Made by a program: the position numbers and the translations under genes
Shown: positions 1 through 5,675 of the stretch, piece by piece
How the letters are laid out: each line of letters begins with the position of its first letter
How positions within the stretch are numbered: the first letter of the stretch is position 1
Source of the DNA: Verrucomicrobiia bacterium
Lineage (GTDB): Bacteria; Verrucomicrobiota; Verrucomicrobiae; Limisphaerales; UBA11358
Reading direction: 5' to 3'
NCBI GenBank assembly: GCA_030042375.1
Contig: JASHZU010000522.1
Location: 1-6,156, forward strand
DNA: 6,156 bases
Notes under the pieces: model-generated
What the model was told of the DNA's origin: nothing
Databases searched by the model: none
Seen by the model: only the letters and a program-made list of their open reading frames with translations

Positions 1-690
1 GTCCTTGGGATAAAAATCACCGGCCAGATTGTCCTGTTGCGTCCATACCAGCGTCTGATTGATCCAGACTTTGATGGCATGATTCACCAAATTATGGTCC
101 ACATTCACTTGAAACCACTGGTTGCCGAGATTGCCGACCATCTCGTGCCCGCTATAATCCCAAACCGAGCCGTTATTGTTGGTGAACCAGAAAATCATGA
201 ACGTCGTCGAGCCGGATGGGCCATCCGATTCGGCGTCCCCCGTATGAAGCTGGAAGATGCAGTAACTGTTTTCGTTTGAAGGCGCCATCTCCATGGACTG
301 GTATTGAAACTCGCCAATGGATTGCGGCCCGCCATTAGTATAATCAGGTTCAAAGCGCTGTTCCGTGCGCGGGAGCGTCGTATCACCCACCTGAAACGCA
401 CCGTCAGTACTGAAAACCTCGCAATGATAAATATTGTTGGTGGCCCAGTAACGGTCGCTCTCCGGCACATTCGTCGGCGATTGTATTTTAAACGTCACCG
501 GAAAAGGCGCCCACCCGATTCCCCCGCCCAATGGTTGCGGAGGTTGAGCCCAAACCCTTACAGCTAAAAGAATTGTAATAAAAATGAACAGAGGCAAACA
601 CCTGAAAACACAGGCATTCTTAAATATTATAGGAGAGTATTTTTTCAAGGATATTGCTGAGGGATGATTGACAACCTCTGAATGTACCAT
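1..690 (-). CDS. Secreted PL7-like (alginate lyase superfamily) protein, copy 1, 3' end cut by the window edge
   Basis: The minus-strand frame is open from an ATG at 690-688 to base 1 (230 codons, no stop), so roughly the last 30 residues are missing by comparison with its paralogs. Residues about 32-48 form a hydrophobic signal peptide with a likely cut after V-W-A (48). The mature part aligns end to end with the three neighbouring paralogs: PRTEQRF at 108-114, FQLH at 146-149 and, at the edge, FYPKD (226-230) where the others have YFKDG. By analogy with PL7 lyases, the Arg, Gln and His belong to the catalytic cleft, so cleavage of a uronic-acid polysaccharide outside the cytoplasm is inferred. 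It has a six-residue insertion (about 121-126) that the other copies lack. The start is uncertain: a TTG at 648 would give a more standard signal peptide beginning M-K-K. No clear Shine-Dalgarno sequence precedes either start. Confidence 0.85.
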   Translation of the reverse strand, partial: MVHSEVVNHPSAISLKKYSPIIFKNACVFRCLPLFIFITILLAVRVWAQPPQPLGGGIGWAPFPVTFKIQSPTNVPESDRYWATNNIYHCEVFSTDGAFQVGDTTLPRTEQRFEPDYTNGGPQSIGEFQYQSMEMAPSNENSYCIFQLHTGDAESDGPSGSTTFMIFWFTNNNGSVWDYSGHEMVGNLGNQWFQVNVDHNLVNHAIKVWINQTLVWTQQDNLAGDFYPKD

Positions 691-710
691 AACCGTTGCA
701 TTCAGTCATT

Positions 711-728
711 CGAATGTTTGTTCTATCC
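711..728. promoter_or_regulatory. Candidate operator element, copy A
   Basis: The plus-strand 18-mer CGAATGTTTGTTCTATCC closely matches two elements in the divergent gap at 2234-2251 and 2256-2273. The stretch GTTTGTTCTATCCC (716-729) is identical to 2261-2274. It lies about 20 bases upstream of the ATG at 690 of the leftmost lyase gene, in the only sizeable gap on that side. Its left part overlaps a 10-bp palindrome, CATTCGAATG (707-716). Recurrence upstream of paralogous genes suggests a shared regulator site; the identity of the regulator is unknown. Confidence 0.45.
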
Positions 729-787
729 CATTGATTCTAAAAGAAGCGAAGCTTTATCCGGTGGTTCTAGGCTTTGAAATTGTTATG

Positions 788-1444
788 CTACTGGTTTCTG
801 ACCCACATCCGGATGTTCGTAATATTCGCATCCATCTGGTAACTAGGATCATCCCGCTGCACGTAAACGCCATCCTTGAAATAAAAATCGCCGGCGTCTT
901 TGGTTGTCTGCGTCCATACGAGTTGCCGGTTAATCCAGACCTTCAAGGTATTGCTTTCCAGATCATGATCCACATTCAATTGAAACCATTTGTTGCCCAG
1001 GTTCGATGCCAATTCCTTTCCCGAATAGTCATGCACCGAGCCGCCGTCTTCGCTGAGCCAAAATAACATAAATGCCGTTGCTCCGTATTCATGCGATTGG
1101 GCGTCGCCGGTATGGATTTGGAAAACGCAATAGCCGTTTTCATTCGCCGGGACCAATTCCATTGACTGATATTGAATCTCACCTTTTTTGTAATCCGGCT
1201 CGAAACGCTGCTCGGTGCGCGGGCGGGTAGTATTGCCCGTGGAAAATGCGCCATCGGTGCGGTACACCCGGCAATGATAAATTCCCCTGTTCTCCCAATA
1301 ACGGTCTTCCCGTGCGGCATTCGTCGGCCATTGCACACTGAATTTTATCGGCAGGGGCGTCCATCCAGTTTCTCCACCCAACTGGGCCGGGGCTTCCCTG
1401 GGTAAAAAAATTGCCAGCAAATTAAGCCACAGGAAAAAGCGCAT
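788..1444 (-). CDS. Secreted PL7-like (alginate lyase superfamily) protein, copy 2
   Basis: A complete 218-residue protein. Residues 1-20 are a short signal peptide with a likely cut at A-P-A/Q (20/21). The rest is a single jelly-roll domain with no extra module. Motifs are PRTEQRF (75-81), FQIH (108-111) and YFKDGVYVQ (188-196). They correspond to the R-[ST]-E-L-R, Q-[IV]-H and Y-F-K-A-G-x-Y-N-Q signatures of PL7 alginate lyases, with substitutions (L to Q, A to D, N to V). The catalytic-type Arg, Gln, His and Tyr are all retained. Cys58 and Cys106 could form a disulfide after export. It starts 42 bases after the upstream paralog (1487-2173), so the two are probably co-transcribed. No Shine-Dalgarno sequence is evident. 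The fold family is fairly secure; the substrate is not, and glucuronan or another uronate polymer is as possible as alginate. Confidence 0.9.
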   Translation of the reverse strand: MRFFLWLNLLAIFLPREAPAQLGGETGWTPLPIKFSVQWPTNAAREDRYWENRGIYHCRVYRTDGAFSTGNTTRPRTEQRFEPDYKKGEIQYQSMELVPANENGYCVFQIHTGDAQSHEYGATAFMLFWLSEDGGSVHDYSGKELASNLGNKWFQLNVDHDLESNTLKVWINRQLVWTQTTKDAGDFYFKDGVYVQRDDPSYQMDANITNIRMWVRNQ

Positions 1445-1486
1445 GGATTTTATATGCCTGAAAAGCGTTGCCCAATCAAACGGTCG

Positions 1487-2173
1487 CTATCGTGACGCCA
1501 CCCGCGAGACAGTGGCATCCCTTCTTTGCCACATTTTGATGCCGGTAATGTACGAGTCCATCTGGTAGCTCGGATTATGATTCTGTACATAAACACCGTC
1601 CTTGAAATAAAAATCCCCGGCGTCCCTGGCTCTTTGCGTCCAAACCAGCTGCCCGTTAATCCAGACCTTGATGACGTGATTGTCCACGTCATGGTCCACG
1701 TTCAATTGAAACCATTTGTTGCCCAAATGCGAGGCAAGTTCCGTTTTCGAGTAATCAAACACCGAGCCGCCATCCTGGCTGAACCAAAACAGCATAAACG
1801 CCGTTGCCCCATATCGGTGCGTTTGCGCGTTGCCTGTATGGATTTGGAAAATGCAATAGCTGTTCTCGTTGGAAGGCGCCATCTCCATAGACTGGTACTG
1901 CATCTCTCCGTGAGTGTAATCCGGAAAACGCTGCTCTGTGCGCGGTGTGGTCCTGTTGCCCGGCGTAAACGCTCCGTCATTGCTAAAAACCTGGAAATGA
2001 TAAACACCGTTATTATCCCAATAACGCTGGCCCTGTACAGCATTCGTCGGCCACTGGACCTTGAACATCACGGGATACGATACCCATCCATTTTTGCCGC
2101 CCATTTGCGCTGAAGCAGTCGCGGCGGCAAATATAGCCATAAAAATCAACCAGATATAACCATGCCTGAGCAT
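1487..2173 (-). CDS. Secreted PL7-like (alginate lyase superfamily) protein, copy 3
   Basis: A complete 228-residue protein with a signal peptide cut probably at A-S-A/Q (22/23). One jelly-roll domain follows, carrying PRTEQRF (77-83), FQIH (109-112) and YFKDGVYVQ (189-197). By eye it is closest to copy 2, with well over half of aligned residues identical. Two differences stand out. A residue is deleted after the R-T-E-Q-R-F strand (F-P-D-Y where the others have F-E-P-D-Y or similar). The Y-H-C cysteine shared by the other three copies is Phe60 here, leaving Cys107 unpaired. The C-terminus has a basic tail of about 11 residues that copy 2 lacks. It is the first gene of the leftward run and diverges from the lectin-lyase gene across the 237-bp control region. 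No clear Shine-Dalgarno sequence precedes the ATG. A role as an extracellular or periplasmic polysaccharide lyase is inferred from the motifs. Confidence 0.9.
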   Translation of the reverse strand: MLRHGYIWLIFMAIFAAATASAQMGGKNGWVSYPVMFKVQWPTNAVQGQRYWDNNGVYHFQVFSNDGAFTPGNRTTPRTEQRFPDYTHGEMQYQSMEMAPSNENSYCIFQIHTGNAQTHRYGATAFMLFWFSQDGGSVFDYSKTELASHLGNKWFQLNVDHDVDNHVIKVWINGQLVWTQRARDAGDFYFKDGVYVQNHNPSYQMDSYITGIKMWQRRDATVSRVASR

Positions 2174-2218
2174 ATTGCTTAACCGTTATCGAGATGCCTA
2201 AGACCTATACATCCATTT

Positions 2219-2229
2219 GGAGGTTTCGT
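2219..2229. repeat. 11-bp direct repeat, left copy (pair at 2371-2381)
   Basis: GGAGGTTTCGT occurs here and again at 2371-2381, both on the plus strand. In each case it is preceded by CCA plus three variable bases. The copies flank the operator and promoter region of the divergent gap, the right one lying in the transcribed leader of the lectin-lyase gene. The function is unknown. It could be a protein-binding site or a relic of local duplication. Confidence 0.4.
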
Positions 2230-2233
2230 CCTT

Positions 2234-2273
2234 TGAACGTTCGTTCTAGCCGAATCAAACGTTTGTTCTATCC
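2234..2273. promoter_or_regulatory. Tandem operator elements B and C in the divergent promoter region
   Basis: Two direct copies of an 18-bp element, TGAACGTTCGTTCTAGCC (2234-2251) and CAAACGTTTGTTCTATCC (2256-2273), start 22 bp apart, about two helical turns. Their left halves are palindromic (GAACGTTC, CAAACGTTTG). The right copy ends 15 bp before a TATAAT hexamer. Direct repeats with about 21-22 bp spacing next to a promoter without a good -35 are typical of activators that bind as two units on one DNA face, such as AraC/XylS-type proteins. That family assignment is inference. The position between divergent paralogs would allow control in both directions. Confidence 0.5.
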
Positions 2274-2288
2274 CTTCTAGTACTTTCG

Positions 2289-2294
2289 TATAAT
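2289..2294 (+). promoter_or_regulatory. Promoter -10 hexamer for the lectin-lyase gene
   Basis: A perfect TATAAT lies about 115 bases upstream of the chosen ATG at 2411. The expected -35 position (around 2266-2271, TTCTAT) matches the consensus poorly and lies inside operator element C. This fits an activator-dependent promoter. Transcription would start near 2301 and give a leader of about 110 bases. Confidence 0.5.
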
Positions 2295-2317
2295 TGTCAT
2301 TCAAAAGTCCTATGTCA

Positions 2318-2370
2318 CGGTGGCGGCTGACCACTGAAAAAACTTCCCGGGCGGGAAGTCCATGCCACCG
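2318..2370 (+). promoter_or_regulatory. Foldable 5' leader of the lectin-lyase gene
   Basis: Two nested inverted repeats can form in the transcript. The outer stem is CGGTGGC (2318-2324) with GCCACCG (2364-2370). The inner hairpin is ACTTCCC (2342-2348) with GGGAAGT (2353-2359) around a four-base loop. The structure ends about 30 bases before the ribosome binding site, and no U-run follows, so it is not an obvious attenuator. I could not match it to a riboswitch class I know. It may affect mRNA stability or translation. Confidence 0.35.
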
Positions 2371-2381
2371 GGAGGTTTCGT
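2371..2381. repeat. 11-bp direct repeat, right copy (pair at 2219-2229)
   Basis: GGAGGTTTCGT, identical to the left copy 152 bp away, lies directly after the outer stem of the predicted leader fold. The GGAGG core resembles a Shine-Dalgarno sequence, but no start codon follows at a usable distance, so it is not called as one. Confidence 0.4.
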
Positions 2382-2400
2382 TACGTCAAACAAACCAACC

Positions 2401-2406
2401 AAGGAA
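2401..2406 (+). promoter_or_regulatory. Ribosome binding site deciding the start at 2411
   Basis: AAGGAA followed by AGTA precedes the ATG at 2411. It is the best Shine-Dalgarno-like sequence of any gene in the window. It supports starting at 2411 rather than at the in-frame TTG at 2294, which lies within the promoter. In-frame ATGs at 2423 and 2432 remain possible. Confidence 0.6.
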
Positions 2407-2410
2407 AGTA

Positions 2411-3586
2411 ATGAGGAAAGGTATGAATACTATGAATGGAACATCACACACCCAAAGAAAAATCAGACTTAACACTCTAAAAAACATAGCCCCCTGGTTC
2501 GCGTCCGCCGCCCTCGCCTTCGGTATCTGCGAGGTTTTGCCTTCCAACGCTGTTGCCCAAATCGGCGGCGCCGGCTGGAGTTCACAGTCAATAAATTACG
2601 ATGTCCAATGGCCGACAAATGCCCAGGAAGACCAGCGTTTCTGGAACACCAACAATATCTATCATTGCCTGGTTTACAGCAACGACGGCTCATTCGAAGT
2701 CGGCAGCACAACCTTGCCCCGCACCGAAATGCGATTCAATCCCGACTTCACCAACGGCGAAATCCAGTACCAGGCAACATTGCAATGCCCCGCGGATGAA
2801 AACAGCTATTGCATCATGCAGGACCACACCGGCGATGCCCAATCGGACGAATACGGCCCCGTGGCCATCATGTTCATTTGGCAAAGTGAAGACGGCGGTT
2901 CCATTTGGAACGGTTACACCGGCCAGGAACTCGCCCAAAATATGGGCGGCCAGTGGTTCCAACTTAATGTCGACCATAACGTCTCCACTCACATGATTAC
3001 CGCATGGATCAATGGAACCGTCGTTGTGGCCGAACCCGATAACGGCGCCACCGATTATTACTTCAAAAACGGCGTCTATGAGCAAAACATCAGCACTCCC
3101 AGCTATCAAATGGATACTTATGTCACAAATATTCAGGAATGGACTACCACCAGCTCGCCCAGCTTTTCCGGCACCTGGGAATTGAAAAATGCCTCCAGCG
3201 GCCTGGTGCTCAACAACCAAGGTTACCTGACCAACGGCTCTGCTATTACCCAATGGAAAGAGGAAGCCAATGCCAACCTGGAATGGACCTTCATCGCCAC
3301 CAGCAATGGCTATTACCAAATTAACAGCGTCAAGAGCGGCCTGGATGCTGTCGTCCAAAGCGCCTCCACCGCCAACGGCGCGGGAATTATCCAATGGACC
3401 TTTGGCTCCTCCGGCGATGACCAGTGGCTTCCAGTCGAGAACAGCAACGGCACCTATACTTTCTTCAATCGTAACAGCGGCAAAGTGCTTGAAGACCCCG
3501 ACTTCAGCACCAATGAAGATACCCAAATGGATCAATGGACCATCAACGGTGGGGCCAACCAGCAGTGGAACTTGGTCAGCGAATAA
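2411..3586 (+). CDS. Secreted PL7-like lyase domain fused to a C-terminal ricin-type beta-trefoil lectin (CBM13-like) domain
   Basis: A 391-residue protein with a long signal peptide: a basic n-region to about residue 24, a hydrophobic core about 27-38, and a likely cut at A-V-A/Q (49/50). Residues about 50-245 are the jelly-roll domain shared with the three minus-strand paralogs: PRTEMRF (103-109), MQDH (136-139) and YFKNGVYEQ (217-225). A Ser/Thr-rich linker (about 245-254) leads to a beta-trefoil (about 255-391) of three repeats. Each repeat carries an x-Q-W strand (ITQW, IIQW, MDQW) and a closing W (NLEWTF, DDQWLPV, NQQWNLV), as in ricin-B/CBM13 carbohydrate-binding modules. The catalytic-type Arg, Gln, His and Tyr are kept, but the middle residue of Q-x-H is Asp, which is unusual. 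The likely role is an exported polysaccharide lyase held on its polymer by the lectin module. It is probably transcribed from the promoter near 2289 and ends at the terminator near 3603. Substrate unknown. Confidence 0.9.
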   Translation: MRKGMNTMNGTSHTQRKIRLNTLKNIAPWFASAALAFGICEVLPSNAVAQIGGAGWSSQSINYDVQWPTNAQEDQRFWNTNNIYHCLVYSNDGSFEVGSTTLPRTEMRFNPDFTNGEIQYQATLQCPADENSYCIMQDHTGDAQSDEYGPVAIMFIWQSEDGGSIWNGYTGQELAQNMGGQWFQLNVDHNVSTHMITAWINGTVVVAEPDNGATDYYFKNGVYEQNISTPSYQMDTYVTNIQEWTTTSSPSFSGTWELKNASSGLVLNNQGYLTNGSAITQWKEEANANLEWTFIATSNGYYQINSVKSGLDAVVQSASTANGAGIIQWTFGSSGDDQWLPVENSNGTYTFFNRNSGKVLEDPDFSTNEDTQMDQWTINGGANQQWNLVSE

Positions 3587-3602
3587 AAGGCTTCTCCAAC
3601 CC

Positions 3603-3635
3603 AACGCGCGAAGGCCTCAGGCAATCGCGCGTTTT
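3603..3635 (+). terminator. Probable rho-independent terminator after the lectin-lyase gene
   Basis: AACGCGCGA (3603-3611) pairs perfectly with TCGCGCGTT (3625-3633), a GC-rich 9-bp stem with a 13-base loop, 16 bases after the stop codon. A short T-run (3632-3635) overlaps the 3' arm, so the U-tract is weak. The position suits termination of the lectin-lyase transcript. Confidence 0.55.
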
Positions 3636-3670
3636 CAATTTCCGCATTACATAAGGCAGTCCTTTGCATA

Positions 3671-3694
3671 AACTTTCGTACTAGTACGAAAGTT
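3671..3694. promoter_or_regulatory. Perfect 24-bp palindrome, candidate operator
   Basis: The half AACTTTCGTACT (3671-3682) is followed directly by its exact reverse complement (3683-3694). Symmetry stops exactly there. It lies 61 bases upstream of the beta-propeller gene and 85 bases after the lectin-lyase stop. The nine bases ACTTTCGTA also occur at 2282-2290, overlapping the TATAAT of the lectin-lyase promoter. Perfect symmetry suits a homodimeric repressor site. As RNA it could fold into a 10-bp stem with a CUAG loop, but the following bases are not U-rich, so a terminator is less likely. Confidence 0.5.
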
Positions 3695-3754
3695 GTATTG
3701 TGCTGGGTAGTGCGCCGTTGAATTATTGGGGTTACAAATCATTCTCAAATAAAT

Positions 3755-4873
3755 ATGCGCCATATTAACGTTGCCGCTATCGCATTAATTACCGTCGCAA
3801 TCCTGCTCTATATCGGCTGCACCACAAAAAACATGCCAGATATACCTATGCCGCCGCAAACCGCATCCACAACCTCGGATACGCCCTGCATGGATGTGCT
3901 GGACCGCTTTACCGCGCCGGATGTCCCGGCCACAGGCCCTTTGGAAATTCCCCAGCATATGGGCAAATGGACAAACGGTGCCACTCCTCCCAACCTTCCC
4001 GGCCATGGCCTCGCCCAACACCCCATGCTCTACATTGGCGAGGGCTACAACACTATCTATCTTATCAACAAGGGCAAAATCATCTGGACCTATTCCACTG
4101 GCCCCGGCAATGAACTCGATGACGCCTGGATGCTTTCCAATGGCAACATTCTCTTTAGCCGCATGCAATACATCGCGGAAATTACCCCGGAGAAAAAAGA
4201 AATCTGGCGCTACACCTGCCCCACAAATAACCAAATCCACTGCTGTCAGCCCATTGGCATGGACAAGGTTCTCTTTATCGAAAACAGCCTCCCGCCCCAC
4301 CTTAAACTCATCAACATCAAAACCGGTGTTGTCGAGGCGGATCACGTCGTTCCCTGCCGGAGCATGACCGATCAAAAGACCGTTCATCCCCAATACCGCC
4401 GCGTCCGTATGACTGCGGGCGGTCATTACCTCGTGCCTTGCCTCGGCCTGGGCACCAACGGCGTCGTCATTGAATATGACAAGGATTTCAATGAAGTCTG
4501 GAGTTACAAAATTCATTCGCCCTGGGCCGCCATCCGTTTGAAAAACGGCAATACACTGATTACTGATGAAAACGATAAATTGACGCGCGAAGTGAATCCC
4601 GCGGGCCAAACCGTCTGGCAATATTCGATTACCAACATGCCGACTGAGTACGCCATGCACGTCCCGCCGCAGACCTGCACCCGTCTGGCCAATGGCAACA
4701 CCATCTTCTGCTCTCGCGAAAAAAGCGGCAACGGACCGCAACTCATCGAAGTCACACCAGATAACAAAGTCGTGTGGGTCCTCCAGGATTGGAAAGATCT
4801 CGGTCCGGCCACTGCCGTGCAAATTCTCGACGACCCCGGCATTCCCGAAGACCCCGGCCAATCAGAACATTGA
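3755..4873 (+). CDS. Exported, probably lipid-anchored PQQ-like beta-propeller protein
   Basis: A 372-residue protein. Residues 1-21 are hydrophobic and end in Y-I-G-C (19-22), a lipobox-like site with an atypical Tyr at -3, so lipidation at Cys22 is likely but not certain. After a Pro/Thr-rich stretch (about 27-80), repeated blades follow. Each ends in a W-x-Y-like strand (IIWTY 109-113, EIWRY 149-153, EVWSY 247-251, TVWQY 286-290, VVWVL 339-343). Several contain an L-x-N-G-N turn (127-131, 262-266, 311-315). This is the pattern of PQQ-like/quinoprotein and arylsulfotransferase-like propellers. No residue set here proves cofactor binding or enzyme activity, so a binding or scaffold role is equally possible. 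Seven cysteines lie in the presumed mature domain besides Cys22, including adjacent Cys163-Cys164. No clear Shine-Dalgarno sequence is present. The upstream palindrome may regulate it. Confidence 0.8.
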   Translation: MRHINVAAIALITVAILLYIGCTTKNMPDIPMPPQTASTTSDTPCMDVLDRFTAPDVPATGPLEIPQHMGKWTNGATPPNLPGHGLAQHPMLYIGEGYNTIYLINKGKIIWTYSTGPGNELDDAWMLSNGNILFSRMQYIAEITPEKKEIWRYTCPTNNQIHCCQPIGMDKVLFIENSLPPHLKLINIKTGVVEADHVVPCRSMTDQKTVHPQYRRVRMTAGGHYLVPCLGLGTNGVVIEYDKDFNEVWSYKIHSPWAAIRLKNGNTLITDENDKLTREVNPAGQTVWQYSITNMPTEYAMHVPPQTCTRLANGNTIFCSREKSGNGPQLIEVTPDNKVVWVLQDWKDLGPATAVQILDDPGIPEDPGQSEH

Positions 4874-4902
4874 TAACACTGTATCTCTATAAGATTATCA
4901 AT
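4869..4902. repeat. AT-rich inverted repeat over the propeller-gene stop codon
   Basis: ATTGATAA (4869-4876) pairs with TTATCAAT (4895-4902) around an 18-base loop. The left arm contains the TGA stop. It is AT-rich with no T-run, so it is a weak terminator candidate at best and might instead protect the mRNA 3' end. Confidence 0.25.
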
Positions 4903-4954
4903 CCGGCTTAATTTGTCCCTTGCACAAATAGCCGCGTCGTTCCAAATTCAGCTT

Positions 4955-5530
4955 ATGGCATTGACACCTTCCACCATGCTGCCGCTGGGCACGACGGCGC
5001 CGGATTTCAAATTGCCGGACACAAACGGAAAGCTCGTATCGCTTGCCGACTTCAAAAACGCGCCTGCCCTGCTGGTGTTGTTCATCTGCAATCATTGTCC
5101 CTATGTGAAACACATCCGCACCGGCCTGGCGCAACTGGCCCGCGATTACGCGCCCAAAGGAGTGGGCATCGTCGGCATCAGTTCCAATGACGTCACCAAT
5201 TATCCCGATGACAGCCCGGCCAGGATGAAGGAAGAAGCAAAATCAGCCGGATATATTTTTCCGTATCTTTACGATGAGACGCAGGCCGTAGCCAAGGCCT
5301 ATCGCGCTGCCTGTACGCCGGATATTTATCTCTTTGATAAAAGCCACAAGCTTGTTTACCGCGGACAAATGGATGACAGCCGTCCCAATAGCGGCGTGCC
5401 GGTGACCGGCAAGGATTTGCGCGCGGCCCTGGATGCCGTACTCGCAGGCAAGCCCGTTTCGCCGAACCAAAAAGCTAGCGTAGGCTGCAATATCAAATGG
5501 AAAACCGGCAACGCGCCGGATTATTTTTAG
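4955..5530 (+). CDS. Thioredoxin-fold (AhpC/TSA-type redoxin) family protein with CNHC active site
   Basis: A 191-residue protein that begins APDFKLPDTNGK (15-26), the usual entry to the redoxin/TlpA-like fold. The active-site segment is FICNHCPYVKH (43-53), with the C-x-x-C pair Cys45/Cys48. The cis-proline loop is C-T-P-D-I-Y-L-F (120-127), and there is a late conserved-looking V-G-C-N-I-K-W-K (176-183). This CNHCPYVKH type is a recognisable bacterial thioredoxin-family subgroup thought to act in thiol-disulfide or peroxide chemistry; the exact substrate is not established from sequence. There is no signal peptide, so it is probably cytoplasmic. The ATG at 4955 is preferred over an in-frame TTG at 4913 because the family-like N-terminus M-A-L-T-P-S-T starts there; no Shine-Dalgarno sequence is obvious for either. 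It follows the propeller gene by 81 bases. An operon is possible but unproven. Confidence 0.88.
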   Translation: MALTPSTMLPLGTTAPDFKLPDTNGKLVSLADFKNAPALLVLFICNHCPYVKHIRTGLAQLARDYAPKGVGIVGISSNDVTNYPDDSPARMKEEAKSAGYIFPYLYDETQAVAKAYRAACTPDIYLFDKSHKLVYRGQMDDSRPNSGVPVTGKDLRAALDAVLAGKPVSPNQKASVGCNIKWKTGNAPDYF

Positions 5531-5675
5531 GGCCGTCGCAATGGTGTCCTTGCCGCTCCATTTTTCAGGGGTGGCCGTGTTCAAACTCCTCCGGGAAGAT
5601 TTTTCCGCCACCGCGTGACCTTTCGTTTATCGCCTTGTCTTATCCATGTGCGGTTCTGGATTTGTAAACGAAATC

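Noticed and set aside
1474..1490. Possible degenerate fourth operator copy between lyase copies 2 and 3
   Set aside because: It shares AATCAAACG with the gap at 2253-2261, but the rest needs a two-base deletion to align, so the match is too weak.
1526..2113. Plus-strand open frame of 195 codons opposite lyase copy 3
   Set aside because: A similar plus-strand frame appears opposite copies 1 and 2, which is what conserved coding on the other strand produces; no independent domain is seen.
690..2187. Shared TAACCGTT just upstream of lyase copies 1 and 3 (690-697 and 2180-2187)
   Set aside because: Eight bases is short, it does not sit at the same spacing from the start codons or operators, and chance is a fair explanation.
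2311..2385. Known riboswitch in the lectin-lyase leader
   Set aside because: I compared it mentally with c-di-GMP, THF and SAH types and saw no conserved core; only simple nested stems are supported.
2294..2410. N-terminal extension of the lectin-lyase from a TTG at 2294
   Set aside because: The TTG overlaps the TATAAT hexamer, the extension reads through the GC-rich leader, and a good ribosome binding site precedes the ATG at 2411.
2690..3604. Minus-strand open frame of 304 codons opposite the lectin-lyase gene
   Set aside because: Composition is a low-complexity Gly/Ala/Val mirror of the coding strand; the plus strand has a signal peptide, family motifs and a ribosome binding site.
3785..4861. 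Long open frame on the minus strand (358 codons) opposite the propeller gene
   Set aside because: It mirrors the codon structure of the plus-strand gene, has no recognisable domain or signal, and the plus frame has clear propeller repeats.
4913..4954. TTG start giving 14 extra residues on the thioredoxin-family protein
   Set aside because: The extra residues are not family-like and the ATG at 4955 gives a typical N-terminus.
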